7,539 nucleotides of DNA from UBA2421 sp964641895 (GTDB lineage Bacteria > Planctomycetota > Phycisphaerae > Tepidisphaerales > Tepidisphaeraceae). The stretch lies in NCBI GenBank assembly GCA_964641895.1, contig CAZXLA010000181.1:1-7539 (forward strand). The letters are read 5' to 3'. The notes beneath the pieces are model-generated. The model ran no database searches, was not told the origin of the DNA, and was given only the letters and a program-made list of their open reading frames with translations. This document shows, piece by piece, positions 1 through 5,707 of this stretch (within the stretch, counting starts at the first letter, position 1; every line of letters starts with the position of its first letter). The translations under genes were made by a program, and so were the position numbers.

Positions 1-1
1 A

Positions 2-58
2 ATCGAAGAAACGAAGAAGACCTACAACCCGCCGATGTTCGCAGATGCACTTCATTAA
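2..58 (+). CDS. C-terminal end of an upstream gene (partial, unidentified)
   Basis: The frame starting at base 2 is open from the window edge to a TAA at 56-58 and encodes 18 residues ending PPMFADALH. It is preferred over frame 3 (stop at 66-68), whose translation is an unlikely Arg/Lys run. The piece is too short to identify a family. No convincing terminator follows: the nearest palindromes (139-272) lack a T run. That it is coding at all is inferred from amino-acid composition and from the stop falling just before an obviously non-coding gap. Confidence 0.45.
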   Translation: MEETKKTYNPPMFADALH

Positions 59-138
59 TCTCGAGTGACTCCATCTTTAGCAAACATTCTTCGTTTCTGC
101 TTCGAAAATAGCCGCTGGTTTGGGGTTGTGGTTGCCAA

Positions 139-181
139 GCGGCGTACCACGGGCGTCTCGTCCGTGAACGCGGTACGCCGC
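139..181. repeat. Double palindrome, copy 1 of the GTAC/AGA-loop repeat
   Basis: Two inverted repeats are nested here. The outer arms GCGGCGTACC (139-148) and GGTACGCCGC (172-181) are exact 10-bp reverse complements. Between them, overlapping the left arm by one base, CACGGGCG (148-155) and CGTCCGTG (159-166) form an 8-bp stem with one G-T pair and a TCT loop. Read on the minus strand, 144-166 matches 250-272 at 18 of 23 positions, so this is one copy of a dispersed palindromic repeat in the opposite orientation to the second copy. No function is evident. Confidence 0.7.
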
Positions 182-231
182 GTTGACGTTCGTGTCGGCC
201 TCTCCCGAAGCGCGACATCGCCGTTGCGACC

Positions 232-249
232 ATGCTTGAGTACAAGCAT
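232..249. repeat. Short perfect inverted repeat
   Basis: ATGCTTG (232-238) and CAAGCAT (243-249) are exact reverse complements around an AGTA loop. The hairpin directly abuts the next palindrome at 250-268, so the two stems could stack in a transcript. There is no T run after it, which argues against an intrinsic terminator. Confidence 0.6.
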
Positions 250-272
250 CATCGGCGAGACGCCGATGGTAC
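250..272. repeat. Palindromic repeat, copy 2 of the GTAC/AGA-loop repeat
   Basis: CATCGGCG (250-257) and CGCCGATG (261-268) form a perfect 8-bp stem with an AGA loop, followed by GTAC (269-272). It is the inverted partner of 144-166, with 83 bases between them. Two stem pairs differ between the copies by paired changes (C-G to T-A and G-C to C-G), keeping the hairpin. It resembles the REP-type palindromes common in planctomycete intergenic regions. Confidence 0.7.
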
Positions 273-423
273 GGAATTTTCATCCTCTCAGGGTGACGCG
301 CAGCGTCATGTTCAACTTCATGTCAATCTGAATTTGTGGTCAATTAATTACTACAAAATGGCGTCAGACCCTCGCATTAATGCCGCGACTTAGAGCCTTG
401 GCGACGTTAGGATCGGCGCGTCA
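273..423 (+). promoter_or_regulatory. Leader of the TMTC-like gene: AT-rich promoter-like stretch and weak RBS
   Basis: The gap before the gene at 424 has an AT-rich island at about 328-359 in otherwise GC-rich sequence, which is where a promoter would be expected. No good -35/-10 pair can be assigned: TTGTGG (334-339) and TACAAA (352-357) are only 12 bp apart. AGGA at 409-412 lies 11 nt before the ATG at 424, a rather long spacing for a ribosome binding site. Treat both as weak candidates. Confidence 0.25.
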
Positions 424-2577
424 ATGGAACCCAACGCGCTTTCAGTATCGTTGCTTTCCCGCAAATCTCCGCTCTGGGTGAATTGGCTCGTGCCGATTGG
501 CCTTCTGGCGGCGGTGCTGGTGGCGTACGGGCCGGCCCTTCGCGGGGAGTTCATCTGGGATGACGACTATTACGTCGTGAACAACGCCGCGCTCCGCGAC
601 CAGGCGGGATTGCAGCAGTTGTGGCTCGGCATCTTCCCATCGCCGCGGGCGTACCCGGCACCGCAGTATTATCCGATGACGTTTACCAGCCTCTGGATCG
701 ATTACCGCCTCTGGGGATTGAAGCCGCTCGGATACCACGTTACCAGCGTGTTGCTGCATGCCGCCGGCTGCTGGACGCTCTTTGTCATTCTGCGCCGATT
801 GGCGATCCCCGGGGCGGTCGTTGCGGCGTTCGTCTTTGCGTTGCATCCGGTGCATGTGGAATCGGTCGCCTGGGTTACGGAGCGCAAGAATGTGCTTTCG
901 GGGTTGTTTTATCTCCTCTCGCTTCTCGTCTATTTGCGGTTCTCAGGATTGGACGGGCGCTTGAAACCAGCGGCACTTGCCTCGGAACGAATGCCCGGCG
1001 AGCCTGCAACGCAAAAGGAGTACAAGCTCGAACTGCCCGATGAGCCGTGGAAGCTTTACGCGCTGTCGCTGGTGCTTTTTGTATTTGGGCTGCTGAGCAA
1101 AAGCGTAATTGCCACCTTGCCCGCCGCGATGCTGCTGGTCGTCTTCTGGAAGCGCCGCCGCCTCGATTTTCAGCGCGACGTCGTCCCGCTAACGCCGTTC
1201 TTCGTGCTCGGCATTGCGATGAGCCTGTTCACGAGTTGGATGGAACGTAACGTGGTGGGCGCGGTCGGCGCCGAGTGGAGTTACACGTGGGCTGAGCGGA
1301 CGATCATCGCCGGCCAGGCGGTGTGGTTCTACGTGGGCAAGCTGCTGCTGCCGATCAACCTGGCGTTCATTTACGACAAGTGGCCGATCGAACCGGCGCG
1401 GGTGCTGGTGTGGCTCTGGCCGTTGAGCGTCGTGCTGACGATCTGCGTCGCGATCGTCGCTCGAAAAAAGTGGGGCGACGGGCCGGGCGATGGGGCGCTG
1501 CTCGGCCTGCTTTTCTTCGGCGGGACGGCGCTGCCGGCGCTGGGGTTCTTCAACTACTTCCCGATGCGCTACGCGTTCGTGGCCGACCATTTCGTCTACC
1601 TCGCCAGCCTCGGGTTGATCGTCCCCCTGTGCGCCGCCGGTGCGTATGCACTGCGGAACCACAAACCGGCCGCGATCGTCACGGCGGTGTGCCTGTGCGG
1701 GGTGCTGGGCGCACTGGCATTCCGGCAGGCGCGCATTTACGTCGGGCCGGAGGCGCTTTGGCGCGACACGATTGCCAAAAGCCCCCGCGCCTGGATGGCC
1801 CACAACAACCTAGGCGCGCTGTTGCTCAACCAGGGTCGGATCGATGAGGCCGAAGCCTCATTCGAAAAAGCCATACTATTGCACAAGAACTTTGCCGACC
1901 CGGTAACCAACATGGGCCGAGTGGCGGAGATGCGCGGGAAACGGGTTGAAGCCGAGCGCCTGTTCCAACTGGCGATCGAGATGAACCAGCAGTACGTCAT
2001 CAACGATCGACGTGCGACAGGCATGGATTCGCAAAAGCTCGTCCGCCCGGCGCACGCGGGGCCGGTGGTCGCGCTGGCGAGGATGAAAATGGAAGACGGC
2101 GACGTCGGCGCCGCCACGGCGCTCTTCGAACGCGCGCTGCAAGTCGCGCCCAAAAATGTATTGGCCCTGACAGGAATGGGCGAAGCCCTGCGGCAGCAGG
2201 GACGGCGCGAACAGGCGCTTGAACTGCAACTGCAGGCCCAGGCGATCGACCCGGAGTCGATCGCAGTGCGCGTCAATCTGGGCAGTGCACTGGCTGAAAA
2301 TAATGATCCCGAGAGCGCGCTGCGGCTATGGCTGAGCGTCATCCGAGACCAGCCCGCCAACGCCGACGCCGCCAACAACATCGGCCTGCTGCTGACGGCG
2401 ATGAACCAGCATGATGACGCCATCAAGATGTTCGAACGGGCATTGAAGGCGCGTCCGGGTTTTGCACTGGCCCGGCGGAATCTCGAGGCCACCCGACGCC
2501 GTAAGGCCGCCGCGGCGACGCAATCAACAACGCTGCCAACTACCCAGACGACACAACCAGCCGCTTCACCCCCCTGA
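424..2577 (+). CDS. TMTC-like GT-C membrane glycosyltransferase with C-terminal TPR repeats
   Basis: This 717-residue protein has two halves. Residues 1-435 carry about 11-12 hydrophobic membrane segments (TM1 about 18-38, last about 414-430). Residues 450-690 carry several TPR units (for example NNLGALLLNQGRIDEAEASFEKA-type helices at 461-483, and others at 545-575, 579-610 and 645-680). The first outer loop holds an acidic WDDD at 45-48, where GT-C enzymes keep the catalytic Asp. HPVHVESVAWVTERKNVLSG (141-160) and GLLSKS (222-227) are typical of the TMTC/O-mannosyltransferase-like family. By family knowledge it would transfer a lipid-linked sugar to proteins on the outer membrane face; the bacterial substrates are unknown. 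The cytoplasmic loop at 175-209 looks lengthened and includes KPAALASER (181-189), also found in the downstream ATPase. The tail (691-717) is Thr/Gln/Pro-rich and low-complexity. It could be only a TPR scaffold with a degenerate GT-C domain. Confidence 0.85.
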   Translation: MEPNALSVSLLSRKSPLWVNWLVPIGLLAAVLVAYGPALRGEFIWDDDYYVVNNAALRDQAGLQQLWLGIFPSPRAYPAPQYYPMTFTSLWIDYRLWGLKPLGYHVTSVLLHAAGCWTLFVILRRLAIPGAVVAAFVFALHPVHVESVAWVTERKNVLSGLFYLLSLLVYLRFSGLDGRLKPAALASERMPGEPATQKEYKLELPDEPWKLYALSLVLFVFGLLSKSVIATLPAAMLLVVFWKRRRLDFQRDVVPLTPFFVLGIAMSLFTSWMERNVVGAVGAEWSYTWAERTIIAGQAVWFYVGKLLLPINLAFIYDKWPIEPARVLVWLWPLSVVLTICVAIVARKKWGDGPGDGALLGLLFFGGTALPALGFFNYFPMRYAFVADHFVYLASLGLIVPLCAAGAYALRNHKPAAIVTAVCLCGVLGALAFRQARIYVGPEALWRDTIAKSPRAWMAHNNLGALLLNQGRIDEAEASFEKAILLHKNFADPVTNMGRVAEMRGKRVEAERLFQLAIEMNQQYVINDRRATGMDSQKLVRPAHAGPVVALARMKMEDGDVGAATALFERALQVAPKNVLALTGMGEALRQQGRREQALELQLQAQAIDPESIAVRVNLGSALAENNDPESALRLWLSVIRDQPANADAANNIGLLLTAMNQHDDAIKMFERALKARPGFALARRNLEATRRRKAAAATQSTTLPTTQTTQPAASPP
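972..990 (+). repeat. In-gene copy of the ALASER-encoding motif (1)
   Basis: The 19 bases at 972-990 match 3456-3474 at 15 of 19 positions, with an exact shared core GCCTCGGA. Both copies are read in the same frame and encode Ala-Leu-Ala-Ser-Glu-Arg once the flanking bases are included. Here it falls in a variable cytoplasmic loop between membrane segments, where an insertion would be tolerated. Confidence 0.45.
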
Positions 2578-2582
2578 TTGCA

Positions 2583-2600
2583 CGCGACTTCGCTGTCGCG
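2583..2600. repeat. Small palindrome right after the TMTC-like gene
   Basis: CGCGAC (2583-2588) and GTCGCG (2595-2600) are exact reverse complements around TTCGCT, beginning five bases after the stop codon at 2575-2577. A T-rich run (2630-2634) follows only about 30 bases later, too far for a standard intrinsic terminator. It may be a minimal dispersed palindrome or a weak 3' stabilising hairpin. Confidence 0.4.
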
Positions 2601-2637
2601 CCGCGATCCCGTTTCTATCGTCTCGACCCTTTTTCCT

Positions 2638-2643
2638 TATACT
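2638..2643 (+). promoter_or_regulatory. -10-like TATACT just before the ATPase start
   Basis: TATACT matches the sigma70 -10 consensus at five of six positions and ends nine bases before the ATG at 2653. Transcription would then begin about 2650, giving a leaderless or nearly leaderless mRNA. That fits the absence of any purine-rich ribosome binding site in TTCCCACGCC directly before the ATG. No good -35 box is visible 16-18 bp upstream, so the promoter is only a candidate. Confidence 0.35.
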
Positions 2644-2652
2644 TCCCACGCC

Positions 2653-3762
2653 ATGACGGCCGTCAAGTTTGTCGACATCACCAAGCGGTTCGGCCAGACC
2701 ACCGCGCTCGACCGGATCAACCTGTCGATCGACGCGGGTGAACTGTTTTTTCTGCTGGGTCCCAGCGGCTGCGGCAAGAGCACGCTGCTACGGTTGATCG
2801 CCGGTCTGCACGCGCCAACCGAAGGCCGGATCTACTTCAATGATCGCGATGTGACCGATGTGGGCACCGAGCAGCGCAACGCCGTCATGTGTTTTCAGAG
2901 CTACGCGCTCTGGCCTCACATGAACGTGCGCGACAACATCCGCTTCGGCTTGGACATCCGCAAGGTAGGCCGCGCCGAAACCGACCGCCGCGTGGCGGAA
3001 GTAATCGATCTGGTGCAGCTTCAGCCGTACGCGCTCCGCAAGCCCAACGAGCTTTCTGGCGGGCAGCAACAACGCGTAGCGCTGGCCCGTGCATTGGTGG
3101 TCAAGCCCGACTGCCTTCTGCTGGATGAGCCGCTGAGCAATCTCGATGCGAAGCTGCGTCTGGAAATGCGCGGCGAAATCCGGCGAATCTGCCGCGCGTC
3201 GGGCCTCACCGCCATCTATGTCACGCATGATCAGAAAGAAGCCCTGAGCATCGCCGACCGCATGGCGGTGCTGAACATGGGCACGATCGAGCAGATCGGC
3301 AAGCCACAGGAACTTTATCTGCGGCCTAAGAACAAGTTCGTCGCAAACTTCATGGGCGAAACCAACTTTCTCGAAGGCACGATAGCGTCGACAAATGGTA
3401 CTGTAGTGGTCGTCAACACCGCCATCGGCCCTATAACGAGCCACCACAAGCCGCAGGCTTTGGCCTCGGAGCGAGACGGCAACAAGGTCACGATCTCAAT
3501 CCGGCCCGAAGTGGTGCGGATTGGACCCGGCGGACCGGGCGACTTCAACATATTCGACGGAACAGTACACGACACGATCTATCTCGGCGAAGTCGCGCAG
3601 CACGTCGTCAGTATTGACAACGGTTCAAAGGTTGAGCTTCGAGCGTTCGAGCTAAACCCGAAAATCGTCGCCCGCGATGGCGCCAGTGAGCGCGCAAAAA
3701 TATGGTTCGATCCGGCGGATGTAGTCCTACTTCCCTCTCCCGGTACCCCGGGAGAGGGTTAG
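2653..3762 (+). CDS. ABC importer ATP-binding protein (Fe3+/polyamine/phosphonate-type family)
   Basis: The ATG at 2653 gives a 369-residue protein whose N-terminus (TAVKFVDITKRFG) aligns with where this family normally begins. An upstream TTG at 2578 would add 25 unlikely residues. All nucleotide-binding motifs are intact: Walker A GPSGCGKST (36-44), Q-loop in FQSYALWPHM (81-90), signature LSGGQ (134-138), Walker B LLLDEP (155-160), D-loop SNLD (162-165) and H-loop His192. A TOBE-type regulatory domain follows (about 237-360). It energises import through the permease encoded at 5962. Two oddities are visible. KPQALASERD (266-275) looks like an insertion just before the conserved VTISIRPE strand. 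The last ten or so residues (PSPGTPGEG) and the TAG stop lie inside a palindromic repeat, suggesting the native 3' end was overwritten. The family is clear; the substrate is not. Confidence 0.93.
   Translation: MTAVKFVDITKRFGQTTALDRINLSIDAGELFFLLGPSGCGKSTLLRLIAGLHAPTEGRIYFNDRDVTDVGTEQRNAVMCFQSYALWPHMNVRDNIRFGLDIRKVGRAETDRRVAEVIDLVQLQPYALRKPNELSGGQQQRVALARALVVKPDCLLLDEPLSNLDAKLRLEMRGEIRRICRASGLTAIYVTHDQKEALSIADRMAVLNMGTIEQIGKPQELYLRPKNKFVANFMGETNFLEGTIASTNGTVVVVNTAIGPITSHHKPQALASERDGNKVTISIRPEVVRIGPGGPGDFNIFDGTVHDTIYLGEVAQHVVSIDNGSKVELRAFELNPKIVARDGASERAKIWFDPADVVLLPSPGTPGEG
3456..3474 (+). repeat. In-gene copy of the ALASER-encoding motif (2)
   Basis: This is the partner of 972-990 (15 of 19 bases shared). 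The surrounding bases can fold: CCG (3451-3453) and AGGC (3455-3458) pair with GCCT (3463-3466) and CGG (3467-3469) around TTTG, with one bulged C. It lies in the TOBE domain region of the ATPase, between two predicted strands. Confidence 0.45.
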
Positions 3763-3780
3763 GGTGAGGGTTTTTGTGGC
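3732..3780 (+). repeat. REP-like palindromic element, left copy
   Basis: The arms CCCTCTCCCGG (3733-3743) and CCGGGAGAGGG (3748-3758) form a perfect 11-bp stem with a TACC loop. A tail with GGGTGAGGG and a run of Ts ending TTGTGGC follows. The whole 49 bp matches the reverse complement of 3852-3900 at 43 of 49 positions, so the pair forms an inverted doublet. The element overlaps the 3' end of the ATPase gene and contains its TAG stop (3760-3762). The minus-strand reading of this family yields the PHPNPLP-type peptide often seen in spurious bacterial gene predictions. The T run after the GC stem (3771-3775) lies 12 bases beyond it, so terminator function is doubtful. Confidence 0.85.
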
Positions 3781-3851
3781 AGGCCAGAAACGATACCTTC
3801 GCCGCATTGCGATGATCGTTGTTCTTTGGGAATCCCATGACTTTTTAGTTC

Positions 3852-3900
3852 GCCACAAGAACCCTCACCCCGGCCCTCTCCCGGCGTGCCGGGAGAGGGA
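3852..3900 (-). repeat. REP-like palindromic element, right copy (inverted)
   Basis: This is the inverted partner of 3732-3780. CCCTCTCCCGG (3874-3884) and CCGGGAGAGGG (3889-3899) form an 11-bp stem with a CGTG loop. It ends 16 bases before the ATG at 3917, with the ribosome binding site immediately after. The 71 bases between the two copies (3781-3851) hold no gene that I can support. In RNA the two copies could alternatively pair with each other over about 49 bp. Confidence 0.85.
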
Positions 3901-3904
3901 GCAG

Positions 3905-3910
3905 AGGGAG
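3905..3910 (+). promoter_or_regulatory. Ribosome binding site of the binding-protein gene
   Basis: AGGGAG is a strong Shine-Dalgarno match with six bases to the ATG at 3917, which fixes that start. It lies five bases after the end of the repeat hairpin at 3874-3899. AGAGGG (3903-3908) is also complementary to CCCTCT in the 5' arm of that hairpin, so a slipped pairing could hide the site. Confidence 0.75.
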
Positions 3911-3916
3911 TGATCG

Positions 3917-5707
3917 ATGATCAAAACACTCACCATCCTCTTCACGCTCGCCACGGTCATTGCACTGCCGTTTATTTTCCGGCGCTCGGCCGACGCCGGC
4001 GCGTGGCAGCCCGGCGATCCGATGCTTACGATCATCACGCCGCACAACGAGGCGATTCGGTATGAGTTTGAGCGCGGGTTTTCCAATTGGCACCAGGCGA
4101 AGTTTGGTAAGCCGGTGAAGGTCGATTGGCGCAACATCGGCGGGACGACCGAGATCAGCCGCTATTTATCGAGCGAGTACGCCGCCGCCGCGCGGGCGTG
4201 GTGGAAGCAGAAGGGGAATAATTGGCCCGACGGCGCGTCCGATGCGGTGATCAACGACCGTTTCCCGCTCGACAAACCGCCCACCGGTGCCAGCGAAGTC
4301 AATTGGAAACTGCAAAAGGAAATCTACGAAGAGTTCCGCAAGACCGATGCCCCGGCACAGTTCACCGCAAAGGTAGACCTGTTCTTCGGCGGCGGCGAGT
4401 TCGACCACAATAACGCGTTTGCGAAGGGTTTCACCGTTGCGCCATGGCCCGATGGGCCGGCCCCGCCGGACTTGTTTGAAACCACAATGGGTGGTCAACG
4501 GGTCGAGCTTATTCCCGCCACCGTCAGCGGAGAAACATGGCGGCGGCCGTACCTGTTCGGCAACGCCATCAGCACGTTCGGTCTGGTTTACAACGTTGAT
4601 CGTCTGAAAGATCTGAAAGTCAAACAACCGCCGACGAAGTGGGACGATTTGGCGGACTCAGTCTACTTCGGCCAGGTGGGGGTGGCCGACCCGACCAAAT
4701 CCGGATCGATCGCCAAGGCGTTTGAGATGATCGCGCATCAGAAAATGCACGATGCCGCCCAAGCCGCCGGCTTCAGCGACGACCAGATCGCCACGAATGA
4801 ACGACGAATCGATGCTTTCATGAAGGAAAAGGGCAAGTCGTATCAGCGTGGTGATGTGCCCGATGACCTCAAGCCGTATCAATCATCGCTCGAACGCGGG
4901 TGGGAAGACGGCATGGCGCTGCTGCAGGCGATCGGCGCCAACGCCCGGTATTTCACTGATTCGGCGAGCAAAGTGCCGATCGATGTAAGCATGGGCGACG
5001 CCGCCGTCGGCATGGCGATCGATTTTTACGGTCGTTACCAGGCGCAGACTTCGCGCGGGCCACACGGCGAAGAGCGAATGATCTACGCCACGGTCGTTGG
5101 TGGATCGAGTATGAGCTGCGACCCGATCTCGCTCCTGCGCGGTGCGCAACATCGTGAACTGGCGGTGCGGTTTATCGAATACACCTTGAGCGAAGACGGC
5201 CAGCGGCTTTGGACGTATCACCCGGGGGCGCCCGGCGGGCCGGAAAAATTCGCCCTGCGCCGGCTGCCGATTCGCCGTGATTTCTACCCTTCCACACAGC
5301 CAGCGGTGCAGGCGCGCTATGAGGCGCACAAACCTTACACCGCCGACCAACTGGGTGATCCGACGGTCGATCCGTATGAGCTTTCCAAACAGTTCATCTA
5401 TTACCGGCGGTGGACCGGCGATCATTTCAGCGTGATGCGCGATATCGTCAAGGCGATGTGCCTGGACAGTGGCGAAGAGTTGCGCGACGCTTGGCGAAAG
5501 GTGATGCGCGACCCAACCTCAGCCCGCCGGGCGTCGCTGCGCAAGCTGCCAACAGTCACCCTGTATAACAAATCGAAGCAGCAGGCCGAAGAAGTGCCGT
5601 TGACATGGCGCACCGCTCCAGACATTCGCCGCAACTACGACGCGCTGGAATACATGCGCCAATGGACGGCGGCGTTTCGCAAGCAGTATGAAGAGGTGGC
5701 AAAATGA
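3917..5707 (+). CDS. Large extracellular solute-binding protein of the ABC importer
   Basis: A 596-residue protein with a hydrophobic N-terminal export segment (about residues 3-21). It may be a cleaved signal peptide (RSADAG follows) or an uncleaved anchor. Mature-protein features fit the type-2 periplasmic binding fold: the first strand LTIITPHNEAIRYEFERGF (37-55), VDLFFGGGEFDH (153-164), YLFGNAISTFGLVYN (212-226), VGVADPTKSGS (255-265), and AVRFIEYTLSEDGQRLW (416-432). It captures the solute for the fused permease. At 596 residues it is far longer than the usual 330-400. The extra length lies mainly in segments at about 85-150, 275-335 and a C-terminal extension after about 460. Y371 and Y374 in DFYGRY could be ligand contacts, but iron binding cannot be claimed. 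It follows the ATPase after a repeat-filled gap and overlaps the next open frame by ATGA at its stop. Confidence 0.88.
   Translation: MIKTLTILFTLATVIALPFIFRRSADAGAWQPGDPMLTIITPHNEAIRYEFERGFSNWHQAKFGKPVKVDWRNIGGTTEISRYLSSEYAAAARAWWKQKGNNWPDGASDAVINDRFPLDKPPTGASEVNWKLQKEIYEEFRKTDAPAQFTAKVDLFFGGGEFDHNNAFAKGFTVAPWPDGPAPPDLFETTMGGQRVELIPATVSGETWRRPYLFGNAISTFGLVYNVDRLKDLKVKQPPTKWDDLADSVYFGQVGVADPTKSGSIAKAFEMIAHQKMHDAAQAAGFSDDQIATNERRIDAFMKEKGKSYQRGDVPDDLKPYQSSLERGWEDGMALLQAIGANARYFTDSASKVPIDVSMGDAAVGMAIDFYGRYQAQTSRGPHGEERMIYATVVGGSSMSCDPISLLRGAQHRELAVRFIEYTLSEDGQRLWTYHPGAPGGPEKFALRRLPIRRDFYPSTQPAVQARYEAHKPYTADQLGDPTVDPYELSKQFIYYRRWTGDHFSVMRDIVKAMCLDSGEELRDAWRKVMRDPTSARRASLRKLPTVTLYNKSKQQAEEVPLTWRTAPDIRRNYDALEYMRQWTAAFRKQYEEVAK
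5692..5696 (+). promoter_or_regulatory. Ribosome binding site for the frame starting at 5704
   Basis: AGAGG sits seven bases before the ATG at 5704, inside the last codons of the binding-protein gene. With the ATGA stop/start overlap at 5704-5707 this is a textbook coupled start. Yet the frame that follows is made almost entirely of palindromic repeats. Confidence 0.6.

Noticed and set aside
4..104. Imperfect inverted repeat CGAAGAAACGAAGAA (4-18) / TTCTTCGTTTCTGCTTCG (87-104) as terminator of the upstream gene
   Set aside because: It begins inside the coding end, has a three-base bulge, a long loop, low GC and no following T run.
65..331. 88-codon plus-strand frame in the upstream gap (and overlapping minus-strand frames)
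   Set aside because: It is made of the palindrome cluster, lacks a ribosome binding site and has no protein-like features.
1737..2492. Long minus-strand open frames opposite the TMTC-like gene (also 1189-1803 and 442-855)
   Set aside because: They are antisense shadows of a well-supported gene in GC-rich DNA. Translations are Arg/Ser/Ala-rich without domains, and the plus-strand protein has clear family motifs over the same bases.
2578..2652. Upstream TTG start adding 25 residues to the ATPase
   Set aside because: The extra residues lie before the family's normal N-terminus, cover a palindrome and a -10-like box, and the TTG has no suitable ribosome binding site.
3608..3838. Minus-strand frame containing a PHPNPLP-type peptide
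   Set aside because: The peptide is simply the minus-strand reading of the palindromic repeat at 3732-3780, a familiar source of spurious gene calls.
3732..3900. CRISPR array or tandem repeat array
   Set aside because: The copies are inverted, only two in number and each is a hairpin; there is no regular direct repeat/spacer periodicity and no cas gene.
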